From the NCBI RefSeq assembly GCF_001665785.1, contig NZ_LZSO01000010.1, positions 1 to 64,000 of the forward strand: DNA of 64,000 nucleotides, read 5' to 3'. Origin of the DNA: Mycolicibacterium peregrinum (lineage in GTDB: Bacteria > Actinomycetota > Actinomycetes > Mycobacteriales > Mycobacteriaceae). The translations under genes were made by a program, and so were the position numbers. Positions 33,605-42,690 of this stretch are shown here, one piece after another. The stretch's first letter is position 1; each line of letters starts with the position of its first letter. The notes under the pieces were generated by a model. It was not told the DNA's origin. It ran no database searches and saw only the letters and a list, made by a program, of their open reading frames with translations.

Positions 33605-34087
33605 ATGGCTCTGATCCTGCGAAAGCTGATGCACATCGGCGGACTGCCGGAAGGTCTGCGATCAGAGGCGGAAGCTGAGGGCATCCTCTTTCTCGCCGAG
33701 TACATCCCGGTGACCAGGCGTTTCACCGGCTCGATCCCGGGAACGCGATCGGCAGGAAGCGTCGCCAGCTACGCCGGTTCACTGGTACTCACCAACTACC
33801 GGGTACTGGCCACCATGTCCACCCTGCCCAAGCTCGCCGGCCGCAGCGTCGACCAGCCATGGTCGGCCCCGCAGGTCGGTGCGGTACACGCCGAGCTCAC
33901 CGAGACCGGGCTCACCCTGCAGGCCGACGTGGCCCAGATCGACCGGCGTGCTCACGGGAAACTATCGCTGCACTACAAGACCGAGATCCCGGAAGAGGTG
34001 CTGACGCGTCTGCCGCGCCGATCGCTGGCCTTCGACGTCGGCCCGGAATACGTGTTCCGCGCGGTCGGCGTCCCGTACCACCCGTAG
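33605..34087 (+). CDS. Conserved protein of unknown function (PH-like beta-rich)
   Basis: A 160-residue soluble protein from ATG 33605 (MALILRKLMHIGGLP), seven bases after a TACCGT -10 element (leaderless). After an N-terminal helix the sequence is beta-rich, with GILFLAEYIPVTRRFTG, SLVLTNYRVLATMSTLP, ETGLTLQADVAQIDRR and KLSLHYKTEIPEEVL. The YAGSLVLTNYRVLA strand is reminiscent of GRAM/PH-type domains, where such strands carry LTNKRL-like motifs. I cannot name a family or role. It is divergent from the PAP2 gene and convergent with the TetR gene. Confidence 0.7.
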   Translation: MALILRKLMHIGGLPEGLRSEAEAEGILFLAEYIPVTRRFTGSIPGTRSAGSVASYAGSLVLTNYRVLATMSTLPKLAGRSVDQPWSAPQVGAVHAELTETGLTLQADVAQIDRRAHGKLSLHYKTEIPEEVLTRLPRRSLAFDVGPEYVFRAVGVPYHP

Positions 34088-34104
34088 CAAACTCCGTGAC
34101 AAAT

Positions 34105-34118
34105 CCGGTATTTACCGG
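34105..34118. terminator. Short palindrome between convergent genes
   Basis: CCGGTATTTACCGG lies 17 bp after the stop of the PH-like gene and 12 bp before the stop of the convergent TetR gene. The two-base centre is tight for an RNA loop, so its terminator role is uncertain. Confidence 0.35.
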
Positions 34119-34130
34119 GACCGGACTGCT

Positions 34131-34844
34131 CTAGCGTTTGGTCAGCGCGGCGATCACGGCCGTGAACTCGTCGTCGCGGTTGATCTCCAGGCCGCTCGCA
34201 CGGGCCGCGCCGTCCAGGACGTACCAGGAGAAGTCGGCCAGGTGCGCCACGACCTCTTCCCGTGACCGCTCCGGTGCCGCGCCGCGGATCCATGCCGACA
34301 AGGTGGCTTCCACCATCGTCACCACCGCGAACGGAACGGTCTTGAACGCGCTGTCGTCCACCCCGATGGTTTGGGCGATCGCGGCGATGACCTCCTCGGA
34401 CTGCCTGGTCATCCGGAGCTTCAGCTCGCTGACGGCGTCGAGTGTGCCGTCGCCCTCGAACGTCGGACCGCGCCGGACGAAGTCATCGAGCCGCGGGTGA
34501 TCGAGCATCCAATCAGCAACCGCCGCCACGGTGCGGGTCAGGATGTCGCGCAAGGAGCCTTTGGAGACATCGAGGTTGGTGTCGAGAACCGCGGCGAAAT
34601 CGTCGAACACCCAGGACCGGACCCGCCGCTCGAGCTCGTCCTTGCCGGTGAACTGCCGGTACACCACCGACTTCGCCACCCCGGCGCGCTCCGCGATTCG
34701 CACCATCGAGATTTCCGTGCCCGGTGGATTCTCCTCGACCAATGCCACCGCAGCCTGCAGGATCTGGGCACGCCGCTCGGTGTTGTGCTGCTCCCAGCGG
34801 GCCTCATAACCGCTGACCGCAGCGGGATCGATGGCGGTCGGCAT
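34131..34844 (-). CDS. TetR-family transcriptional regulator
   Basis: A 237-residue regulator (Rv0302-like). The N-terminal DNA-binding domain reads ERRAQILQAAVALVEENPPG and then SMVRIAERAGVAKSVVYRQFTGKDELERRV; the recognition helix is AKSVVYRQF. The C-terminal domain is helical with EEVIAAIAQTIGVD and LADFSWYVLDGAA. The ATG lies six bases after a TAGGGT -10 element, so the mRNA is probably leaderless. The divergent sulfatase starts 121 bp away and also has a TAGGGT element, which makes it a candidate target. Confidence 0.88.
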   Translation of the reverse strand: MPTAIDPAAVSGYEARWEQHNTERRAQILQAAVALVEENPPGTEISMVRIAERAGVAKSVVYRQFTGKDELERRVRSWVFDDFAAVLDTNLDVSKGSLRDILTRTVAAVADWMLDHPRLDDFVRRGPTFEGDGTLDAVSELKLRMTRQSEEVIAAIAQTIGVDDSAFKTVPFAVVTMVEATLSAWIRGAAPERSREEVVAHLADFSWYVLDGAARASGLEINRDDEFTAVIAALTKR

Positions 34845-34965
34845 GGGTCCACCCTACCGACGGCGTCGTGCCCGATAAGCCGGATAAGTAGCTCTCGATG
34901 AGTCAAACGGTTGCGGACGGCGCATTCAGGCTGTTCGGTCGTAGGGTGGACGGAAAGGATGCGAC

Positions 34966-36336
34966 GTGACCGAGCCGCAACGGCAGAACCTGCTGATCGT
35001 GCACTGGCATGATCTGGGGCGCTACCTCGGCGTATATGGCCACCCGGACGTGACCAGCCCCCACCTCGACCGCCTCGCCGCCGAGGGCGTGCTGTTCACC
35101 CGCGCCCACGCCACTGCCCCGCTGTGCTCACCGTCGCGGGGATCGCTGTTCACCGGCCGCTATCCGCAGAGCAACGGGCTGGTGGGCCTGGCCCACCACG
35201 GCTGGGAGTACCGCGCCGGGGTACGCACGCTCCCGCACTTCCTTGCCGAATCAGGTTGGCACACAGCGCTGTTCGGTATGCAGCACGAAACCTCGCAGCC
35301 GGCCAATCTGGGGTACGCCGAGTACGATGTGTCGAACTCGTTCTGCGAATACGTCGTCGAGCAGGCCAACGCCTGGCTGAGCGCACCGCCGCAGCAACCG
35401 TTCTTGCTGACCGCCGGGTTCTTCGAAACGCACCGGCCGTACCCGCGCGACCGATACGAACCGGCCAATTCGGGGTCCGTCGAGCCTCCCGACTATCTGC
35501 CCGACACCGCCGAGGTGCGCGACGACCTCGCGGAGTTCTACGGATCGATCGCGGTCGCTGACGCGAAGATGGGCGAACTGCTCGCCACGTTGGCCGCGAC
35601 CGGTCTCGACGAGAGCACGTGGGTGGTGTTCATGACCGACCACGGGCCGGCCTTGCCCCGGGCCAAGTCGACGCTGTACGACGCGGGCACCGGCATCGCA
35701 TTGATCGTCCGCCCGCCGCGGGGCGCGCACATAGCGCCACGCCGCTACGACGAACTGTTCAGCGGGGTCGATCTGCTACCCACCCTGCTGGACCTCCTCG
35801 GCGTCGAGATCCCCGACGAGGTCGAGGGCCTGTCACACGCCAGCAACCTCGCGGCGACGCCTACGGAAACAGCTGAGATCCGGTCCGAGGTGTACACCAC
35901 AAAGACCTATCACGATTCTTTCGACCCGATTCGCGCCATTCGCACCAAGGAATACAGCTATATCGAGAATTACGCGGCGCGGCCATTGTTGGACCTGCCG
36001 TGGGATATCGCCGACAGTCCCTCGGGACGGTCACTCGGCGATACCGTGTTGAGCCCCCGGCCCGGGCGCGAACTGTACGACCTCGTCGCGGACCCGACCG
36101 AGAACAACAACCTGCTGGGACCGGACGTCACCGACAAGGCCGAGGCGATCGCGAACGACCTGGCACTGTTACTGAACGACTGGCGCGAAAAGACGCTCGA
36201 TGTCATTCCCTCCGAATTCGCCGGCACCCGGATATCGGAGCGCTACACCGAGACGTATCTGCATATCCATGGGCGCCCGGCCACCAGCAGATCGGCCATC
36301 GCCACCGACCGCGGCATCACCGATACCCACCAATAG
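34966..36336 (+). CDS. Type I sulfatase
   Basis: A 456-residue alkaline-phosphatase-superfamily sulfatase (Rv0296c-like). C54 in CSPSRGSLFTGRYP is the cysteine converted to formylglycine (CxPSR motif). The N-terminal metal site has HWHDLGRYLG in place of the usual DD pair, and the second site is FMTDHGPALPR. The lysine and His of the active centre appear in GMQHETS and THRPYPRD. There is no signal peptide, so it is cytoplasmic. It likely removes sulfate from a sulfated sugar or lipid and stands next to stf0 and cysDNC, a complementary sulfation/desulfation set. The start is GTG after GGAAAGG. Confidence 0.9.
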   Translation: MTEPQRQNLLIVHWHDLGRYLGVYGHPDVTSPHLDRLAAEGVLFTRAHATAPLCSPSRGSLFTGRYPQSNGLVGLAHHGWEYRAGVRTLPHFLAESGWHTALFGMQHETSQPANLGYAEYDVSNSFCEYVVEQANAWLSAPPQQPFLLTAGFFETHRPYPRDRYEPANSGSVEPPDYLPDTAEVRDDLAEFYGSIAVADAKMGELLATLAATGLDESTWVVFMTDHGPALPRAKSTLYDAGTGIALIVRPPRGAHIAPRRYDELFSGVDLLPTLLDLLGVEIPDEVEGLSHASNLAATPTETAEIRSEVYTTKTYHDSFDPIRAIRTKEYSYIENYAARPLLDLPWDIADSPSGRSLGDTVLSPRPGRELYDLVADPTENNNLLGPDVTDKAEAIANDLALLLNDWREKTLDVIPSEFAGTRISERYTETYLHIHGRPATSRSAIATDRGITDTHQ

Positions 36337-36360
36337 TTTTCCTCACGGTGAACGAAAACT
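36335..36360 (+). terminator. Weak hairpin after sulfatase
   Basis: AGTTTTC (36335-36341) pairs with GAAAACT (36354-36360) around a 12-base loop, overlapping the sulfatase stop region. It is AT-rich and followed by TTGACG, so it may be a terminator or lie within the stf0 promoter. Confidence 0.3.
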
Positions 36361-36414
36361 CTTGACGCCCACTTAAATAGGCGCCGCAAACAAACAATGA
36401 TTAGAGTCTCGCCC

Positions 36415-37218
36415 ATGCCAGATCATCCGACGGCCTACCTGGTGCTCGCGTCCCAGCGCAGCGGCAGCACCCTGCTGGTGGAATCCCTGCGCGCCACCGG
36501 CATGGCCGGCGAGCCCCAGGAGTTCTTCCAGTACCTGCCGACCACGAGTATGTCGCCGCAGCCGCGGGAATGGTTCGCCGGCGTCGAGGACGAATCGATC
36601 CTGCGCCTGCTCGACCCCCTGGTCGAGGGCAAGCCAGACCTGGCCCCGGCCGAGATCTGGCGTGACTACATCCGCACCGTCGGCCGGACCCCCAACGGGG
36701 TATGGGGCGGGAAACTGATGTGGAACCAGACGCCGCTGCTGCTGGACCGCGTCGAGGGTCTGCCCGAACGATCCGGGCCCGGCCTGCTCGCCGCGATCCG
36801 CGATGTCACCGGCACCGACCCGGTGCTCGTCCACGTCTACCGTCCCGACGTTGTGTCGCAGGCGGTTTCGTTCTGGCGCGCGGTGCAGACCCGGGTCTGG
36901 CGCGGCCGGGCAGATCCGGTGCGCGATGCCCGTGCCGAGTACCACGCGGGTGCCATCGCCCATGTGATCCGGCTGCTGCGAGCTCAGGAGGAGGGCTGGC
37001 GCACCTGGTTCGTCGAGGAGAGCATCTCCCCCATCGACGTGTCGTACCCGTACCTGTGGCGCAACCTGACGACCGTGGTGGCCACGGTGCTGGAGGCGCT
37101 GGGCCTGGACCCGCGACTGGCGCCGCAGCCGGTTCTGGAACGTCAGGCCGATCAACGGTCCGACGAATGGGTGGACCGCTACCGCCGCGATGCCGAGAAG
37201 GAGGGGTTGCCGGTATGA
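36415..37218 (+). CDS. stf0: Trehalose 2-sulfotransferase
   Basis: A 267-residue PAPS-dependent sulfotransferase that makes trehalose-2-sulfate, the first step of sulfolipid-type molecules. ATG 36415 ([21 protein letters not shown]) is chosen because it gives exactly the length I recall for the characterised mycobacterial Stf0; ATG 36397 would add six residues. SQRSGST is the 5'-phosphosulfate loop. Other features are [14 protein letters not shown], the Arg/Ser-rich [17 protein letters not shown] and [16 protein letters not shown]. It is joined to cysD by an ATGA overlap, so PAPS production and use are coupled. Confidence 0.93.
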   Translation: MPDHPTAYLVLASQRSGSTLLVESLRATGMAGEPQEFFQYLPTTSMSPQPREWFAGVEDESILRLLDPLVEGKPDLAPAEIWRDYIRTVGRTPNGVWGGKLMWNQTPLLLDRVEGLPERSGPGLLAAIRDVTGTDPVLVHVYRPDVVSQAVSFWRAVQTRVWRGRADPVRDARAEYHAGAIAHVIRLLRAQEEGWRTWFVEESISPIDVSYPYLWRNLTTVVATVLEALGLDPRLAPQPVLERQADQRSDEWVDRYRRDAEKEGLPV

Positions 37219-38162
37219 CGAGCGCCGATGAGCCGCTTGCGCGAAGAGCACCAAGCGCTGACACCGTGCACGTCGACGAGCTGCGACTGCTGGAAGCCGA
37301 GGCGGTGCACATCATCCGCGAGGTCGTCGCCGAACTGCAGCGTCCGGTGCTGCTGTTCTCGGCGGGCAAGGATTCGATCGTCCTTCTGCGGTTGGCCGAG
37401 AAGGCTTTTCGCCCCTCACCGTTGCCGTTCCCGGTGCTTCATGTGGATACCGGGCACAACTTCGACGAGGTCATCGAGTTCCGCGACCGCCGCACCACCG
37501 GGCTCGGGCACAAGCTGGTGGTGGCCTCGGTACAGGAGACCATCGACAACGGTCGGGTGGCCGATCCGGGGCCGGGCGCCTCACGCAACCGCCAGCAGAC
37601 GCGCACGCTGCTCGACGCGCTGGAGGCCGGCGGATTCGACGCGGCGTTCGGCGGCGCCCGCCGCGACGAAGAACGGGCCCGGGCCAAGGAACGCATCCTG
37701 AGCTTCCGTGACGAGTTCGGTCAGTGGGATCCGCGGGCCCAGCGCCCCGAGCCGTGGTCGCTGTACAACGGCCGCATCCGCAAGGGTGAGCAGGTGCGGG
37801 TGTTCCCGCTCTCGAACTGGACCGAACTCGACATCTGGCGCTACATCGAACTGGAAAACCTTGAGCTGCCTTCGATCTACTTCGCCCACGAGCGCGAGGT
37901 GTTCGAGCGCGACGGCATCCTGCTCGCGGTGTCGGAGTACGCCGCACCCGCCGGTGCCGAGAAGGCGGCAGTGGAGTGGGTGCGCTACCGCACCGTCGGC
38001 GACCTGACCATCACCGGAGCCGTGCGGTCGCGGGCCACCACCATCGACGGGGTGATCACCGAGATCTCGGCGGCCACCGTCTCCGAACGCGGCGAGACCC
38101 GCGCCGACGACCGCACATCCGTCGCGGCGATGGAAGACCGCAAGCGAGAGGGTTACTTCTGA
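37215..38162 (+). CDS. cysD: Sulfate adenylyltransferase subunit 2
   Basis: A 315-residue ATP-sulfurylase subunit that forms APS from ATP and sulfate together with the GTPase CysN. The PP-loop is [54 protein letters not shown] and [18 protein letters not shown] are hallmark stretches. The ATG overlaps the stf0 stop. The first 15 residues are not conserved and are encoded by a copy of the short repeat also found between cysD and cysN. Its stop is followed by two chained 10-codon ORFs and then cysN. Confidence 0.95.
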   Translation: MTSADEPLARRAPSADTVHVDELRLLEAEAVHIIREVVAELQRPVLLFSAGKDSIVLLRLAEKAFRPSPLPFPVLHVDTGHNFDEVIEFRDRRTTGLGHKLVVASVQETIDNGRVADPGPGASRNRQQTRTLLDALEAGGFDAAFGGARRDEERARAKERILSFRDEFGQWDPRAQRPEPWSLYNGRIRKGEQVRVFPLSNWTELDIWRYIELENLELPSIYFAHEREVFERDGILLAVSEYAAPAGAEKAAVEWVRYRTVGDLTITGAVRSRATTIDGVITEISAATVSERGETRADDRTSVAAMEDRKREGYF

Positions 38163-38223
38163 TGAGCGCTTGCGCGAAGAACAGAGGATTCTGATGAGCG
38201 CTTGCGCGAAGAACAGAGGATTC
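38160..38223 (+). repeat. Two tandem 32-bp repeats encoding chained 10-codon mini-ORFs
   Basis: Two perfect copies (38160-38191 and 38192-38223) start at the cysD stop. Each reads as ATG plus nine codons ([10 protein letters not shown]) and a stop: mini-ORF 1 is 38162-38194 and mini-ORF 2 is 38194-38226. Every junction is TGATG: cysD stop to mini-ORF 1, mini-ORF 1 to mini-ORF 2, and mini-ORF 2 to the cysN ATG at 38226. A diverged copy (ATGAGCCGCTTGCGCGAAG) lies at 37227-37250 inside cysD. Each mini-ORF includes one Cys codon. Whether they are translated is unknown, but ribosomes leaving cysD could reinitiate along the chain. Confidence 0.85.
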
Positions 38224-38225
38224 TG

Positions 38226-40085
38226 ATGAGCGGACGCCAGCTTCTTCGTATCACCACCGCCGGCTCCGTCGACGACGGCAAGAGCACCCTGATCGGCCGC
38301 CTGCTGCACGACACCGACAGCCTGCCGCTCGACCACCTCGATGCGGTCACCGATTCAGAAGGGGTCGCGGATCTGGCGGCGCTGTCCGACGGGCTGCGCG
38401 CCGAACGGGAGCAGGGCATCACCATCGATGTCGCCTACCGTTTCTTCTCCACCGCCACCCGCAGTTACATCCTGGCCGACACCCCCGGGCACGAGCGCTA
38501 CACCCGCAACATGTTCACCGGTGCCTCCAATGCGCATGTGGCGATCCTGCTGGTGGATGCCCGGGCCGGAGTGCTGCGCCAGACCCGCCGCCACGCCCGC
38601 ATCGCGAAGCTGTTGGGCATCACGCACTTCGTCGCCACGGTCAACAAGATCGACCTGGTCGGCTTCGACAAGGGCCGGTTCGCCGAGGTCGAGCGGGAGC
38701 TGCAGCAGGTCGCCGACCGGCTCGGCGGGCTCGATCTGACGGTCATCCCGATCGCGGCCAAGCTCGGCGACAACGTGGTGCACCGCTCCGAGAACACGCC
38801 CTGGTACGACGGGCCGACCCTGCTCGAATACCTCGAGGACGTCGAACTGTCTGCGCCGCATGCCGATCCGGCCAGTCTGCGACTCCCCGTCCAATGGGTG
38901 TCGCGGCCGACTGCGGAACAGCGCCGTCGCTACACCGGCCGACTGTCCGCGGGCACGCTTCAGGTCGGTGACCCCGTCGTGAGCCTGCCGGCCGGCACCC
39001 GCTCGGTCGTGACGGCCCTGGACACGCTCGACGATGACCGGTCGGTGGGCGTTGCGCCGCTGTCGGTTTCGATCGAGCTGGCCGACGACATCGATGTGGG
39101 CCGCGGCGACGTCCTCGTCAGTGGCCTCCCGGACCCGGCGCTGCCGGTGCTGGCCCGTGAGGTCGACGCGACGGTGTGCTGGTTTTTCGACGATCCGCTG
39201 CGCGCCGGCGACCGGCTGGCGCTCAAGCAGGGTGCCCGCACAGTGCGGGCCACGGTCCAGGAGTTGCACACCAAGCTGGACCCGGAAACCCTGGACGAGG
39301 TCGAGACGCCGGTTGAGCTGACACTCAACGACATCGGCTCGGTCACGCTGCGCACCAGCTCGGTGCTCGTCGCCGACAATTACGCCGACAACCGCGACAA
39401 CGGCGCGTTTATCCTGATCGACGAGGTGTCCAATGACACCGTCGGCGCCGGGATAATCCTGCAGGCCCGGGAGCTCAAGCCGAGCGGGCACAACCGCTCC
39501 GACATCAAGTGGCACCCCTCGTCACTGGACCGCGACTACCGCTGGAACAGCACGGGACAACGGGGCGCCACGATCTGGTTCACCGGCCTGCCCGCATCCG
39601 GCAAGTCCACGCTGGCGGTGGCCGTCGAGCGGGCCCTGGTCGAATCGGGTCAGGTGGCGTATCTGCTCGACGGCGACAACCTACGCCACGGCCTGTCCGA
39701 TGATCTCGGCTTCTCCGCCGGCGACCGGACCGAGAACATCCGCCGTGTCGGACATTTGACCCGCCTGCTGGCCGATGCCGGCGTCGTGGCCCTGGCCTCG
39801 CTGGTCTCACCGCTGAAGTCGGACCGGGATACCGCGCGGGCTCTCAACGACGCCGCCAAGCTGCCGTTCATCGAGGTTCACGTGGCGACTCCCGTCGAGG
39901 AATGCGCGCGCCGGGATCCCAAGGGGCTCTATGCCCGCGCCCGCGCCGGCGAACTCAAGGGGCTCACCGGCGTCGACGCGCCATACGAGGCTCCCGAAAA
40001 CCCCGACCTGGTGCTCGACACGACCGGCGCCGTCATCGACGACCTGGTCCAGCAGGTGATCGATCTGCTCGACACCCGCCGCTAA
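38226..40085 (+). CDS. cysNC: Bifunctional sulfate adenylyltransferase subunit 1 / APS kinase
   Basis: A 619-residue fusion. The N-terminal GTPase (CysN, about 1-430) has SVDDGKST, DTPGHERYTRN and NKIDLVG as nucleotide motifs and drives APS synthesis with CysD. The C-terminal APS kinase (CysC, about 435-619) has FTGLPASGKSTLAV, DGDNLRHGLSDDLGFS and ECARRDPKGLYARARAGE, and phosphorylates APS to PAPS. ATG 38226 overlaps the stop of mini-ORF 2 as TGATG. The gene product feeds Stf0 and reductive assimilation. The stop overlaps the stop of the convergent hydrolase gene. Confidence 0.95.
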   Translation: MSGRQLLRITTAGSVDDGKSTLIGRLLHDTDSLPLDHLDAVTDSEGVADLAALSDGLRAEREQGITIDVAYRFFSTATRSYILADTPGHERYTRNMFTGASNAHVAILLVDARAGVLRQTRRHARIAKLLGITHFVATVNKIDLVGFDKGRFAEVERELQQVADRLGGLDLTVIPIAAKLGDNVVHRSENTPWYDGPTLLEYLEDVELSAPHADPASLRLPVQWVSRPTAEQRRRYTGRLSAGTLQVGDPVVSLPAGTRSVVTALDTLDDDRSVGVAPLSVSIELADDIDVGRGDVLVSGLPDPALPVLAREVDATVCWFFDDPLRAGDRLALKQGARTVRATVQELHTKLDPETLDEVETPVELTLNDIGSVTLRTSSVLVADNYADNRDNGAFILIDEVSNDTVGAGIILQARELKPSGHNRSDIKWHPSSLDRDYRWNSTGQRGATIWFTGLPASGKSTLAVAVERALVESGQVAYLLDGDNLRHGLSDDLGFSAGDRTENIRRVGHLTRLLADAGVVALASLVSPLKSDRDTARALNDAAKLPFIEVHVATPVEECARRDPKGLYARARAGELKGLTGVDAPYEAPENPDLVLDTTGAVIDDLVQQVIDLLDTRR

Positions 40086-40954
40086 CCGGTGATTTCGGTG
40101 CATCCAGTAACGCCCGGCGTTACCAAATGCACCGAAATCGCGTCGATGATGCGGTCGGCGTGGGTGAGGTACAGCCCGTGGGCGGCGCCCGGAATCTCGA
40201 TGAGCTGTGCGTTCGGCAGCAGCGCGGCCGTGCGTCGTCCGGTGAGCTCGATGGGAGTCGACGCGTCGGCGTCACCGTGGAGCAGCAACACCGGGAGATC
40301 GAGTTCGGCGAGCTCGGCACGGTAGTCGGTGTGGGCACCCATGCGCTGAGTGGCGAGCAGGGTCTCGACGGGCACCGCAGCGATCTGGTCCACGGTCCAA
40401 TCGACGATCTCGGGTGCCACGGTGTGGGCCCCGTAGAACGGTGGGGCATTGTCGATACACCATTGCCGCACATCGCGTTCCAGCTCGACCAGCATGGCGT
40501 CGAGCATCGCCTCGGGCACCCCGTCCGGGTTGTCCGGCGTCTGTGCCACCAGCGGGAGCTGCCCCGCCACCAGCACCGCACGGTTCACCCGCCCGGTCCC
40601 GTGCCGGCTGAGGTACCGCACGATCTCGCCGCATCCGAGCGAATGCCCCACCAGCGTCACATCGTCGAGATCCAGGTGTTCGAGCACTCGGGCCAGGTCG
40701 TCGGCCAGCAGATCCACGGTCCACTCACCGTCGTAGGCGCCCGAGCGTCCGTGCCCGCGCCGGTCATAGGTGACACAGCGAAAACCCTTGTCCACCAGGC
40801 GGTCGATCACCTGATTCCACTGGCCCGAGTTGAGCCCCCACGAGTGGGTGAACACCAGCACCGGCCCGGATCCGGTGTCGGTGTAGTGGATTTCGGTGCG
40901 ATCGGCGGTCGCTAACGAAGGCATGCGCCAATACTCGATCGTGCGGGTACGCAT
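40082..40954 (-). CDS. Alpha/beta hydrolase (chloroperoxidase/esterase type)
   Basis: A 290-residue alpha/beta hydrolase. The oxyanion segment is VFTHSWGLNSGQWNQV, followed by YDRRGHGRSG, the nucleophile elbow VGHSLGCGE (Ser), LLHGDADASTP with the acid Asp, and PGAAHGLYLTHADRI with the His. It belongs to the haloperoxidase/lactonase-like group, and the substrate is unknown. Start ATG 40954 or internal ATG 40924. Its 3' end overlaps the cysNC stop by four bases, and its last codons lie in a strong hairpin. Confidence 0.87.
   Translation of the reverse strand: MRTRTIEYWRMPSLATADRTEIHYTDTGSGPVLVFTHSWGLNSGQWNQVIDRLVDKGFRCVTYDRRGHGRSGAYDGEWTVDLLADDLARVLEHLDLDDVTLVGHSLGCGEIVRYLSRHGTGRVNRAVLVAGQLPLVAQTPDNPDGVPEAMLDAMLVELERDVRQWCIDNAPPFYGAHTVAPEIVDWTVDQIAAVPVETLLATQRMGAHTDYRAELAELDLPVLLLHGDADASTPIELTGRRTAALLPNAQLIEIPGAAHGLYLTHADRIIDAISVHLVTPGVTGCTEITG
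40090..40140. terminator. Bipartite hairpin at convergent cysNC/hydrolase ends
   Basis: Outer stem GATTTCGGTGCAT (40091-40103) pairs perfectly with ATGCACCGAAATC (40127-40139). Inside is a second stem, GTAACGC (40107-40113) with GCGTTAC (40117-40123). It begins six bases after the cysNC stop and encodes the last residues of the opposite gene (40082-40954), so it works as coding DNA and probable bidirectional terminator. Confidence 0.75.
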
Positions 40955-40977
40955 GTCGATTACGTCGTAGGTAATGC

Positions 40978-41745
40978 CTACCGCGCGACCCGCGCCACCA
41001 CGAACACACGCCGAAACGGGAAGAAGGTCGTGCCGTCAGCGCGCCGAGGGTAGGCCTCGGCCAGCATCGGGATGATGGCCTGGCGGTATCGCTCCCACAT
41101 CTGCTCACTCAGCCGACCCTTGACCTGTGTCAGAGCCGTCCCGGTGATCCAGTCCAGAACCGGTGTCTCACCAGTTAATTGGTGCACGTACGTGGTCTCC
41201 CAGGCATCCACCACACACCCTGCATCGGTCAGCAGCCCGGCGTATTCGACAGGCGTATCCACCTGACCGACATCGCGCCACGGCATGTCGCGCAGCGGCT
41301 CGATGAACGGTTCGCGCCGGGCCAGTTCCCGCACCGCATGGTGGGACGGGGCATCGAAGTTTCCCGGCACCTGGAAGGCGATCCAGGATCCCGGCGCCAA
41401 CTGCCCGGCCCAGCGCACCACGAGCTCGCGATGGGTGGGCACCCACTGCAGTGCCGCGTTGGAGATCACCACATCGGTGTCGGGTTGCGGCGACCATTCC
41501 TCGATCACCCCGACGTGGGCTTCCAGCCCGCGGCCCCGCGCGGCCTCGACCATCTCCGGTGAGCTGTCCCAGGACTCCAGCACGGCGCCGGGCCAGCGCT
41601 CCGCCAGCGTCGAGGTCAGGTTTCCCGGCCCGCACCCGAGGTCGACCACGCGGCGCGGGGACGACGCCGCCACTCGCGACAGCAGGTCGTAGAACGGCCT
41701 GCCCCGATGGTCGACGAACGCGAGGTAGGTGTCCGGATTCCACAT
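40978..41745 (-). CDS. tam: Trans-aconitate 2-methyltransferase-like enzyme
   Basis: A 255-residue SAM-dependent methyltransferase (Rv0294-like). ATG 41745 ([18 protein letters not shown]) is the conserved Tam start; the longer ORF is not family-like. The SAM site is [21 protein letters not shown], followed by SWDSSPEMV and [30 protein letters not shown] and the C-terminal [13 protein letters not shown] are also Tam features. It methylates trans-aconitate formed from the citric-acid cycle intermediate cis-aconitate. It is divergent from the amidohydrolase gene, 43 bp away. Confidence 0.92.
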   Translation of the reverse strand: MWNPDTYLAFVDHRGRPFYDLLSRVAASSPRRVVDLGCGPGNLTSTLAERWPGAVLESWDSSPEMVEAARGRGLEAHVGVIEEWSPQPDTDVVISNAALQWVPTHRELVVRWAGQLAPGSWIAFQVPGNFDAPSHHAVRELARREPFIEPLRDMPWRDVGQVDTPVEYAGLLTDAGCVVDAWETTYVHQLTGETPVLDWITGTALTQVKGRLSEQMWERYRQAIIPMLAEAYPRRADGTTFFPFRRVFVVARVAR

Positions 41746-41788
41746 GCCCCGATCATGCCCGGAACCCGGGTCGATATCGTCGGACGCG

Positions 41789-42667
41789 ATGGACGAATCG
41801 GAAAAGGTGCGCAAGATCTGGGCGGAGCTGGGCCTGCCCGGCATCGTCGACGTGCACACCCACTTCATGCCCAAGAACGTCATGGACAAGGTGTGGCAGT
41901 ACTTCGACAGTCAGGGCCCGATGATCGGCCGGGAATGGCCCATCACCTACCGCGCCGACGAGGCCGAGCGGGTCGCCACACTGCGGGAGTTCGGCGTCCG
42001 CAGGTTCTCCTCGCTGATCTACGCACACAAGCCAGGGATGGCCGCCTGGCTCAACCAGTGGGCGGTCGGCTTCGCCGAGGACACCCCGGACTGCCTGCAC
42101 ACCGCCACATTCTTCCCGGAGCTCGAGGCCCCCGAGTACGTCGCGGAGGCCATCACCGCAGGCACCGAGGTATTCAAGGCGCACATCCAGGTGGGCAACT
42201 ACGACCCGAACGATCCCCTGCTCGACGAAGCCTGGGGGCTGATCGAGGACGCCGGCGTCCCGGTGGTCATCCACTGCGGTTCCGGTCCGGTGCCGGGTCA
42301 GTTCACCGGCCCAGACCCCATTGCCAAGCTGTTGGGCCGCTATCCACGGTTGGTGTTGATCGTCGCGCACATGGGGATGCCCGAGTACTCCGCGTTCCTG
42401 GATCTCGCCGAGCAGTTCGAGCAGGTGAGGCTGGACACCACGATGGCGTTCACCCCGTTCGTCGAGGAGACGATGCCGTTTCCCACCTCGGAGGCAGACC
42501 GGCTGAAAGCGCTGGGTGAGCACATCCTGTTCGGCAGCGACTTTCCGAACATCCCCTACGGCTACGCCGAGGCCATCCACCACCTGATCGACCTGCCGGG
42601 CGTCGACGACGCCTGGCGCCGCAATGTCCTACACGACAACGCCGCGAAGTTGTTCGGGCTGAGCTGA
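41789..42667 (+). CDS. Amidohydrolase-2 family protein
   Basis: A 292-residue TIM-barrel metal-dependent hydrolase or decarboxylase. ATG 41789 ([11 protein letters not shown]) is the likely start. The metal ligands appear as [10 protein letters not shown] (HxH), VIHCGSGP (His), AHMGMPEY (His) and FGSDFPN (Asp). Relatives include decarboxylases of the ACMS type and amidohydrolases; the reaction here is unknown. It is followed 23 bp later by an alpha/beta hydrolase gene that may have its own leaderless promoter. Confidence 0.83.
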   Translation: MDESEKVRKIWAELGLPGIVDVHTHFMPKNVMDKVWQYFDSQGPMIGREWPITYRADEAERVATLREFGVRRFSSLIYAHKPGMAAWLNQWAVGFAEDTPDCLHTATFFPELEAPEYVAEAITAGTEVFKAHIQVGNYDPNDPLLDEAWGLIEDAGVPVVIHCGSGPVPGQFTGPDPIAKLLGRYPRLVLIVAHMGMPEYSAFLDLAEQFEQVRLDTTMAFTPFVEETMPFPTSEADRLKALGEHILFGSDFPNIPYGYAEAIHHLIDLPGVDDAWRRNVLHDNAAKLFGLS

Positions 42668-42690
42668 GCAGTTGGCTAGCATCGGGAAGC

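Noticed and set aside
34849..34949. CCACCCTAC...GTAGGGTGG as a TetR operator pair
   Set aside because: Each half is explained by a divergent TAGGGT -10 element just before the TetR and sulfatase starts, so symmetry alone is not evidence of regulator binding.
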